Assembly: GCA_002729295.1 (NCBI GenBank)
Contig: PBTU01000041.1
Span: 1 to 6,509, forward strand
DNA: 6,509 nt
Direction: 5' to 3'
DNA from: Verrucomicrobiales bacterium
GTDB taxonomy: Bacteria; Verrucomicrobiota; Verrucomicrobiia; Verrucomicrobiales; Akkermansiaceae
The translations under genes and the position numbers were made by a program. Each line of letters begins with the position of its first letter. Within the stretch, counting starts at the first letter, position 1. Positions 1 to 5,204 of the stretch are shown piece by piece. The notes below the pieces were generated by a model that was given only the letters and a program-made list of their open reading frames with translations, searched no databases and was not told the DNA's origin.

Positions 1-1026
1 ACTCCCTCGCCCCACAAACTCGTCGACTGGGGCGTCTTTCCTCACGAGGACGACGAAAAGGGCGATCACAAGATCGCCACTTGGGCCGTTGACTTCCTCG
101 ACAAGCAAGCAGCCAAAAAAGACGACAAACCATTCTTCTGCGCTGCCGGATTCTTCCTTCCGCACGTCCCCTGCTTTGCCACGCAAAAGTGGTTCGACCA
201 ACATCCGCTCGACAGTCTGAAGCTCCCCGCCATTCATCCCACCGACCGCGACGACACCCCGCGCTTCTCTTGGTATATCCACTGGAAACTTCCCGAGCCC
301 CGTCTAAAGTTTCTTCAAGAAGCAAAGGAATGGGAAAACCTCACCCGCTCCTACCTCGCCTGCACCACTTTCGTTGACCACCAGGTTGGCCGCATCATGG
401 CGAAGCTGAAGGAAACCGGCCTCGATAAAAACACCATCATCATTCTCTGGTCCGATCACGGTTGGCACATCGGAGAAAAACAAGTCACCGGAAAGAACAC
501 CCTCTGGGACGACGGAACCCGAGTCCCCCTCATCTTCGCCGGCCCCGGACTGAAGCCCAACCAAGTTGTTCAGGAGCCCGCCGAGCTCCTTGACATCTAT
601 CCCACCCTCTGCGACCTCCTGAAGATTGATTCACCAAAGCATACCCTACAGGGACTCTCCCTAATTCCTCAACTTAATAAGCCCGCCACCCCACGGACCC
701 AGCCCGCCATCACTACCCACGGCGCACACAATCACGGCATCCGCACAAAAGACTGGCGCTACATTCGCTACGCCGATGGCTCAGAGGAACTCTACCATCA
801 CCCCAACGACCCCAACGAATGGGATAACCTCCTCGCCAAGAAGCCAGTCGCCAAAGCACACCGGGCGAAAGCCGATGCTCTCGCGAGATTCCTCCCCAAA
901 GACAACCTCCCTCCGGTCCCGAATTCAAAAGCCCGCATCATCACCTACGACCCGAAAACCAAGGAGGTGGTCTGGGAAGGCAAGAAAGTCGGAAAGAACG
1001 ATCCGATTCCCGAAGTCGAAGATTAA
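1..1026 (+). CDS. Sulfatase, iduronate-2-sulfatase-like (C-terminal part, 5' end outside window)
   Basis: Formylglycine-dependent sulfatase (alkaline phosphatase superfamily) expected to hydrolyse sulfate esters, probably on a sulfated sugar in the periplasm. The frame is open from base 1 to a TAA at 1024-1026, giving 341 visible residues. Visible family marks, in window residue numbers: GDHKIATWAVDFL (21-33) and KPFFCAAGFFLPHVPC (43-58), whose His55 is the usual sulfate-contacting His; WSDHGWHIGEK (150-160), with metal-binding Asp152-His153; and GKNTLWDDGTRVPLIF (164-179), whose Lys165 is the conserved active-site Lys. The LDIYPTLCDLL and GIRTKDWRYIRYADG blocks are the standard C-terminal subdomain. 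The WSDHGWHIGEK version points to the iduronate-2-sulfatase/choline-sulfatase branch rather than to arylsulfatase A/B. The N-terminal DD metal motif, the C-x-P-x-R site and any signal peptide lie off the left edge, so catalytic competence cannot be confirmed. An internal ATG at 397 falls inside the conserved domain and is not a start. The gene converges on the second sulfatase. Family call is sure; substrate is unknown. Confidence 0.93.
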   Translation, partial: TPSPHKLVDWGVFPHEDDEKGDHKIATWAVDFLDKQAAKKDDKPFFCAAGFFLPHVPCFATQKWFDQHPLDSLKLPAIHPTDRDDTPRFSWYIHWKLPEPRLKFLQEAKEWENLTRSYLACTTFVDHQVGRIMAKLKETGLDKNTIIILWSDHGWHIGEKQVTGKNTLWDDGTRVPLIFAGPGLKPNQVVQEPAELLDIYPTLCDLLKIDSPKHTLQGLSLIPQLNKPATPRTQPAITTHGAHNHGIRTKDWRYIRYADGSEELYHHPNDPNEWDNLLAKKPVAKAHRAKADALARFLPKDNLPPVPNSKARIITYDPKTKEVVWEGKKVGKNDPIPEVED

Positions 1027-1044
1027 AGACAAATGCTCACACAA

Positions 1045-1077
1045 CCTCCTTTACCCGCCGGAGCCCGGCGAAGGAGG
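1045..1077. terminator. Strong hairpin between two convergent sulfatase genes, possible bidirectional terminator
   Basis: Inverted repeat in the 74-bp gap between the stop codons at 1026 (plus) and 1101 (minus). Outer stem: cctcctt (1045-1051) with aaggagg (1071-1077), 7 bp. Inner stem: cgccgg (1056-1061) with ccggcg (1065-1070), 6 bp. The loop is agc, and there is a 4-nt bulge (tacc, 1052-1055) on the left arm. Position between convergent 3' ends favours transcription termination for both units. Neither side has a clean T tract: the plus-strand exit reads ctgcatgagacaaaaatt and the minus-strand exit reads ttgtgtgagcatttgtcttt. It may therefore be a weak intrinsic terminator, an mRNA-end stabiliser, or a copy of a dispersed palindromic repeat. 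The fold is seen directly; the function is inferred. Confidence 0.5.
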
Positions 1078-1100
1078 CTGCATGAGACAAAAATTAATTT

Positions 1101-2660
1101 CTATCGCCCGTCGCCGGTGTAGATGATCTTCCCGTCCTTCGGCGCCTGGGGCCATGGCGTCGTGCCGGGAGCCCAGGTCTGGGGTTGGGTTGCCCGGATT
1201 TTTAAAACCTCGTCTTTGATCCACTGGGGAACATTCTCATTTTCCTCCTGACCATAAACCCAAGGCAGGGCCGGGCTCATAAGGCGATCCATTCCAGTAA
1301 GAGGCGGACGCTCCTTGCCATAGCCCTCAACGAGTTGAGTCAACTCGGCAACCAACTTGGGGTTCCTGGCCGCGATGTCCTTTTTCTCACCCGGATCCTT
1401 GACGATATTATATAGCTCTTTTCCAACGAGTTTGTAATCCCCTTTCCGGATCGCCGGAAAGCGCACACTCCCCGACACCTCGAAGACAATCTCATCGCGC
1501 TTGCTCTTGGCATCGCCAAAAATGACATCCGTCATATTCATGCCGTCGAGTTTGCGCTCCTGCTTCAGCGAACCTCCCGCCAAAGTAGCGAAGGTATTGT
1601 AGAAATCCGTCACGTGCATCATGCCGCTGTTGGTGCTGCCGGGCTTGATCTTTTCCGGCCAACGCATCAAACAGGGAACACGCACGCCCCCTTCGTAATT
1701 GGTATTCTTGGTGCCTCGATATGGCGCATTCATTTCTTCACGGAGACCACCGTTGTCATTGGCAAAAATCACGAGGGTATTATCCTTGTAGCCGCTTTCG
1801 TCCACCGCTCCAACAATACGACCCACCGCATCATCGAGACACTTCAGAGCGGCATAACGCTTGCCATGCTCTTCAACGTAACGCGGAATTTCTTCCAGTG
1901 GTCCGTGGATCGCATTGAAGGCAACATACATAAACAAAGGCTGCCGCTCTTTCTTACCGCTCTGAGTCATGCGGTGATTGGCAATCACATTGACGGCCTC
2001 GCTGGCGATTAAGTCGGTAGCGTATCCCGGCTCGTAAACCGGCTTCTGATTGCGATGCCAATCATAAACCACATAGCGCGCGGGCGCATTATGAAGGATA
2101 CACTTGTTGTTGTAATCAATCCCCCATCCGTAGTGACCATACTGATGCATGAAGCCCTGTCCCATCGGGAGCTGTCCGACCAGCCACTCACCGCAATGCC
2201 ATTTCCCGGCAATAGAGGTGAAGTATCCCGCGTCCTTCAGAACTTCGGCCACGGTGCGCTCATTAGTATCCACTCCATGAATTCGGCGCGTTTCTTCTCC
2301 CGCCTTGTTCTTGACCAATTTCATCCCGAGCTTTGCAAGATAACTCGGCTTCCCAAAGTCCTCCGAGCGCCAGTCACTCCAGGTCCGGAAGGCGTAGCGT
2401 CCGGTGAGAAAGGCCGCGCGGGTCGGCGCACAGACCGCATGGACATAGAAATTATCCAGACTCACCCCGTCCTTGCGCAGCTTGTTGATATGCGGAGTCA
2501 ACTTTGGATCCAATCCATTAAAACCAAATTCATTCCAACCCACATCGTCGGCAAGGATAAACACGATATTAGGCCGTGACCCATCCACCGGGGAAGCCGC
2601 AGCCGCCTCGGAAACAAGAGCCAAAGCTCCCATAATCATCTGTGATATTTTTCTCATCAT
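1101..2660 (-). CDS. Sec-exported sulfatase, arylsulfatase A/B-like
   Basis: Complete 519-residue type I sulfatase. It begins with a Sec-type signal peptide: MMRK, a hydrophobic stretch around residues 8-16, and an AAAA-SP cleavage region near 19-23. It should therefore act in the periplasm or outside the cell. Catalytic marks (numbered from the 2660 start): RPNIVFILADD (29-39) with metal ligands Asp38-Asp39; the maturation motif CAPTR (77-81), followed by AAFLTGRY; AGKWHCGEW (151-159) with Lys153 and His155; AIHGP with His252; FANDNGG with Asp302-Asn303; and GTKNTNYEGGVRVP with Lys318. Cys77 should be converted to formylglycine. Thr replaces Ser in C-x-P-S-R, which is tolerated in this superfamily. 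The C-terminus has the usual GDYKLVGKELYNIVKDPGEK subdomain. Start choice: an in-frame ATG at 2732 would place 24 basic, non-signal residues before the signal peptide and overlap the upstream gene by 64 bp, so 2660 (or the adjacent ATG at 2657) is preferred. It is the last gene of a three-gene operon, 8 bp after the upstream stop, with no clear Shine-Dalgarno sequence, so translational coupling is likely. Substrate unknown. Confidence 0.95.
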   Translation of the reverse strand: MMRKISQMIMGALALVSEAAAASPVDGSRPNIVFILADDVGWNEFGFNGLDPKLTPHINKLRKDGVSLDNFYVHAVCAPTRAAFLTGRYAFRTWSDWRSEDFGKPSYLAKLGMKLVKNKAGEETRRIHGVDTNERTVAEVLKDAGYFTSIAGKWHCGEWLVGQLPMGQGFMHQYGHYGWGIDYNNKCILHNAPARYVVYDWHRNQKPVYEPGYATDLIASEAVNVIANHRMTQSGKKERQPLFMYVAFNAIHGPLEEIPRYVEEHGKRYAALKCLDDAVGRIVGAVDESGYKDNTLVIFANDNGGLREEMNAPYRGTKNTNYEGGVRVPCLMRWPEKIKPGSTNSGMMHVTDFYNTFATLAGGSLKQERKLDGMNMTDVIFGDAKSKRDEIVFEVSGSVRFPAIRKGDYKLVGKELYNIVKDPGEKKDIAARNPKLVAELTQLVEGYGKERPPLTGMDRLMSPALPWVYGQEENENVPQWIKDEVLKIRATQPQTWAPGTTPWPQAPKDGKIIYTGDGR

Positions 2661-2668
2661 TCTAAAAA

Positions 2669-3583
2669 CTATACGTCGCAAATTGAAATCGCCTCTTCCA
2701 GTCCCTTGAGCGCATCGCGCTTGGGAATCCACTCGTGCCCCACGTAACCGGTGTAGCCCACCTTGAGCAAGGCCTTCATCACTCCCACATAGTTGATTTC
2801 CTGGTCATCCCCAATCTCGCCACGACCCGGATTGCCCGCGATCTGCACGTGGCCGATGAACTCGGCGTGCTGCTCGATCCGGCGAACCAGATCCCCATCC
2901 ATGATCTGCACATGATAGGCATCAAAGAGAACTTTCAATCCCGGCGACGAGACCGCCTTCACAATCTCAACACAGTAGTCAATATGATCGCCGTGGTATC
3001 CTGGGTGCCCCATCATCGGTTCGGCGACTTTTGAATTGAGTGGTTCGATCACCATCGAAACTTTGTTCTTCTCAGCAATCTTGGCCATTTTCTTAAAGCC
3101 CTCAACGCAGTTCTTAAATCCCTCTCCGCGGCTCACCACGCTCCCATTCTCTTCCTTCGAGGTATCAAGCATTCCGGTAAAAGTCATGACATTGGGAAAG
3201 CCCATCGACCCCGTCGCCACCATCGCCTTCTCCAGCGCCGCGAACACCTCGGGGTGATGTCCCTTGTTATTCATGCCACGCACAAAGGAATGCGTCCGAG
3301 TCGCGCCACAAACTAAACCCGTTCCTTTTAACTGAGCCAGCTCATCGGCGGAAAATAATTCCACCCCAGCCACTCCAAGCGCCCTGGCATGTTTGATCAA
3401 ATCCGTCTGACTCCAGCCCGCTCCTTTTGCAAATGGCCAAGCCGCGATGACTTGCTTGATGCGACCTTTTCTCGAAACCGGCTTGGCTTCGGCTGAGGAC
3501 AAAGTCGAACCCACGATAGCCGAAGCGCCGATGCCTTGAAAAAATCTCCGTCGCGAAGATCCCGAGTGATTCTCTGAAGTCAT
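2669..3583 (-). CDS. Tat-exported TIM-barrel sugar isomerase/epimerase, hydroxypyruvate-isomerase-like
   Basis: Complete 304-residue member of the xylose-isomerase-like TIM-barrel family (AP endonuclease 2 / sugar phosphate isomerase superfamily), closest in motif pattern to hydroxypyruvate isomerase (Hyi). The N-terminus is a twin-arginine signal: SRRRFFQG (10-17), then a moderately hydrophobic GIGASAIVG stretch and AEA at 31-33, so the folded protein should be exported. Barrel marks: GVELFSADEL (73-82); MVIEPLNS with Glu180; LFDAYHVQ (219-226) with Asp221 and His224; GHVQIAGNPGRGEIG (244-258) with His245 and Gln247; and GHEWIP with Glu284. Glu180, Asp221, Gln247 and Glu284 match the usual divalent-metal and catalytic set, so the enzyme looks intact. 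The family interconverts aldoses/ketoses or epimerises keto-sugars. Cytosolic Hyi acts on hydroxypyruvate, but export and the DUF1080 and sulfatase neighbours suggest a sugar or 3-keto-sugar substrate here (inference). It is the middle gene of the operon, 21 bp after the upstream stop, with only a weak ribosome-binding sequence. Confidence 0.9.
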   Translation of the reverse strand: MTSENHSGSSRRRFFQGIGASAIVGSTLSSAEAKPVSRKGRIKQVIAAWPFAKGAGWSQTDLIKHARALGVAGVELFSADELAQLKGTGLVCGATRTHSFVRGMNNKGHHPEVFAALEKAMVATGSMGFPNVMTFTGMLDTSKEENGSVVSRGEGFKNCVEGFKKMAKIAEKNKVSMVIEPLNSKVAEPMMGHPGYHGDHIDYCVEIVKAVSSPGLKVLFDAYHVQIMDGDLVRRIEQHAEFIGHVQIAGNPGRGEIGDDQEINYVGVMKALLKVGYTGYVGHEWIPKRDALKGLEEAISICDV

Positions 3584-3604
3584 GGCGAGGGCTTATCAGA
3601 ATTT

Positions 3605-4315
3605 CTACTTCCCGACAACCGGCGCGGTCTGCTCTGGCGTAGTGATCCCCGGTGGCAATTCCATAATCTGGATGTTGCGGAAGTGGATCAGAGAACCCTC
3701 GGCCTCCAAACAGAGATAGCCTTTTCGAACTGACGAATTGCTGATGCTGTTCACAAACTTCCCGTTGATCGACAACTTCACCGTGCCATCAACGCAAACC
3801 ACATCATAGGTGTTCCACTCGCCCTTCCCTTTGCAGCGTAGCTCATAAGACATGCTGCGATTTCCCCGCGGGTTCGCCGGAGTCGCAGTCAGGCCATTTG
3901 CTCCAAAAAGCTCACCCGAAACATAACCGATATGCCTGGGCTTCCCGTCCTTGCCCGCGTGGATTTTAGGCCACTCCAGCTCGAGCATCTGAACCTCCAT
4001 CCCCTTGGGCAGAGGGCGATTCTTGGGCGTCGAGCCTTCACTCCAGACGAAAACTCCGGAATTCCCTCCGGCTTTCATGTGACGCCATTCGATATGCAAA
4101 ATGAAATTCTCATACTGCTTTTTTGAACGCATCACGCCGATCGGCTTCCCGGTGCAGACCAGGAGCCCGTCTTTCACCGACCAGGTCGCCGGCGTGGTAT
4201 TCACATCGACCCATTCGGAGAGATCCTTCCCGTTGAAGAGTGATTTCCATTGGGAAACTTCCCCGGCGGTAAGCGGAAGAAGCAGAGCGGCAAAGACGAG
4301 CGATTTCACAGTCAT
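3605..4315 (-). CDS. Exported DUF1080 protein (3-keto-disaccharide hydrolase-type), first gene of operon
   Basis: Complete 236-residue protein with a concanavalin/laminin-G-like beta-sandwich of the DUF1080 family, renamed 3-keto-disaccharide hydrolase because some members cleave glycosides whose sugar is oxidised at C3. A Sec signal peptide is visible: MTVK, hydrophobic residues 5-16, likely cleavage near 17-20. Family blocks in order: SLFNGKDLSEW (25-35); TWSVKDGLLVC (44-54); MRSKKQYENFILHIEWR (62-78); GGNSGVFVW (83-91); a GMEVQMLELEW strand (105-115) carrying the usual E-V-Q; GEWNTYDVVC (165-174); and the terminal IHFRNIQI (210-217). It is larger than the second DUF1080 protein in this window, mainly through extra sequence at roughly 115-155 and a proline-rich tail. 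There is no lipobox Cys, so it is probably soluble and periplasmic. The start at 4315 is preceded by a G-rich stretch (cggggccatctt) that could act as a loose ribosome-binding site. It leads the transcript that also makes the TIM barrel and the sulfatase. Some DUF1080 proteins may only bind carbohydrate, so enzymatic activity is inferred. Confidence 0.9.
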   Translation of the reverse strand: MTVKSLVFAALLLPLTAGEVSQWKSLFNGKDLSEWVDVNTTPATWSVKDGLLVCTGKPIGVMRSKKQYENFILHIEWRHMKAGGNSGVFVWSEGSTPKNRPLPKGMEVQMLELEWPKIHAGKDGKPRHIGYVSGELFGANGLTATPANPRGNRSMSYELRCKGKGEWNTYDVVCVDGTVKLSINGKFVNSISNSSVRKGYLCLEAEGSLIHFRNIQIMELPPGITTPEQTAPVVGK

Positions 4316-4607
4316 AAGATGGCCCCGAGTATCCCCGCCCCTTCCCCGTCAAGTCGAGCAGCAATTCCATCGATCACTACCAAAAAACCGACGGCTTGAT
4401 TTACGATGGAGAAGAAGTGCAACTCAGCGCCTGCCCCACCGACTACCATCCACGCTTAGACCAAGGACCCCCCAACCATAGAAAACCAGCTACCATCAAC
4501 CTCATCCCTGAGTTGGAGGCAGTCAGCTCCGGCAGCCCAAACAGAAATCTCCTGATACATTTCTTCACCTCATCACGTTTTATTTGCCCTAACCTTCACC
4601 TCCATTT
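4316..4607. promoter_or_regulatory. Divergent intergenic region; expected promoters for the minus operon and the plus DUF1080 gene
   Basis: These 292 bp separate two divergent starts and must carry at least the operon promoter. On the minus strand, TTGACG (4348-4353 read in reverse) is the best -35 look-alike, but no -10 box sits at good spacing: TACTCG follows after only 15 bases. On the plus strand, an AT-rich patch around 4578-4590 (cacgttttatttg) is the only -10-like sequence, without a clear -35. No convincing operator, riboswitch or tRNA is seen. One plus-strand frame stays open from 4318 to a TGA at 4609-4611 that overlaps the next start as ATGA. It has no ATG, no ribosome-binding site and no recognised domain. 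Promoter presence is inferred from gene layout; positions are not established. Confidence 0.35.
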
Positions 4608-5198
4608 ATGAAACTCACATCACTTCTTCCAGCTCTCGCTCTTTTCCTCCCAATCTCCTCCATGGCCGAAGAGTCTCTCTTCAACGGAAAGAACCTCGAC
4701 CAATGGCGTATCGATTCCAAAAGCAAGGCCACTCATTGGACCGTCAAGGATGGCACCATCCACTGCCAATCCGATCCCAAGAAAGCCGGCTCACTCCTCT
4801 GGACCACTAAAGAGTTCACCGACTTCACCCTCACCCTCGAGTTTAAAAACGGCGAAGGCACCATTGATTCCGGCGTCATGCTCAAACGCGCCAAGGACCA
4901 AATCCAAATCGGCATCTCCGGCTCACTCAAGCGCGACCTCACCGCCTCGCCTTACATTCCCGGAAAGGGATATCCTGTCGAAGGAAAAGAAGCGATCGCC
5001 GCCGTGAAACCCAAGGACTGGAACACCCTCAAAATCACCGTCGCCGGAAGCACCTACAAAACCTGGCTCAACGGCGTCGAGGGCATCACCTACACATCTA
5101 AAACCGCCATCGACAAAGGACCCCTCGGCCTCCAGCTCCACGGCAACCGCGACATGTCGATTTCTTTCCGCAATATCAAAATCACTGAAAAGAAATAG
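4608..5198 (+). CDS. Exported DUF1080 protein (short, 3-keto-disaccharide hydrolase-type)
   Basis: Complete 196-residue, single-domain DUF1080 protein. A Sec signal peptide spans residues 1-20 (MKLT, then SLLPALALFLPIS, cleavage after SMA), giving a mature chain starting EESLFNGKNL. Family blocks: SLFNGKNLDQW (23-33); HWTVKDGTIHC (43-53); LWTTKEFTDFTLTLEFK (64-80), where most relatives have a yes-to-kin aromatic strand; IDSGVMLK (86-93); a DQIQIGISGSLKRD strand (97-110) in place of the commoner E-V-Q; SPYIPGKGYPVEG (114-126); DWNTLKITVAG (137-147); GPLGLQLHG (171-179); and SFRNIKI (186-192). The signature glycines and the FRNI end are kept, so the fold looks intact. It diverges clearly from the operon DUF1080 protein, so the two are probably not a recent duplication. 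It is transcribed away from the operon and ends 6 bp before the stop of the convergent macroglobulin gene, leaving no room for its own terminator. There is no Shine-Dalgarno-like sequence before the ATG. Carbohydrate role likely; exact reaction unknown. Confidence 0.9.
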   Translation: MKLTSLLPALALFLPISSMAEESLFNGKNLDQWRIDSKSKATHWTVKDGTIHCQSDPKKAGSLLWTTKEFTDFTLTLEFKNGEGTIDSGVMLKRAKDQIQIGISGSLKRDLTASPYIPGKGYPVEGKEAIAAVKPKDWNTLKITVAGSTYKTWLNGVEGITYTSKTAIDKGPLGLQLHGNRDMSISFRNIKITEKK

Positions 5199-5204
5199 TT
5201 TTTC

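Noticed and set aside
397..1026. A separate 209-residue protein starting at the ATG at 397
   Set aside because: The same frame is open to base 1, and the upstream sequence encodes conserved sulfatase blocks, so this ATG is internal.
1614..2012. A 132-residue plus-strand ORF, and others, antisense to the minus-strand sulfatase
   Set aside because: They lie wholly inside a well-supported sulfatase gene on the other strand, have no domain or start signal, and are frame shadows caused by biased codon use.
2661..2732. A 24-residue N-terminal extension of the minus-strand sulfatase starting from an ATG at 2732
   Set aside because: It is basic and polar, precedes a clear Sec signal peptide starting at 2660, and overlaps the end of the upstream isomerase gene by 64 bp.
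4319..4399. A 26-codon plus-strand ORF with an ATG at 4319
   Set aside because: It is a Pro/Ser/Ala-rich low-information peptide with no ribosome-binding site, lying just beside the opposite-strand start, and is probably chance.
4396..4611. A 71-residue plus-strand ORF just upstream of the short DUF1080 gene
   Set aside because: It starts only with TTG, has no ribosome-binding sequence and no recognisable domain, and its second half has irregular codon use. It is kept only as a low-interest observation on the intergenic frame.
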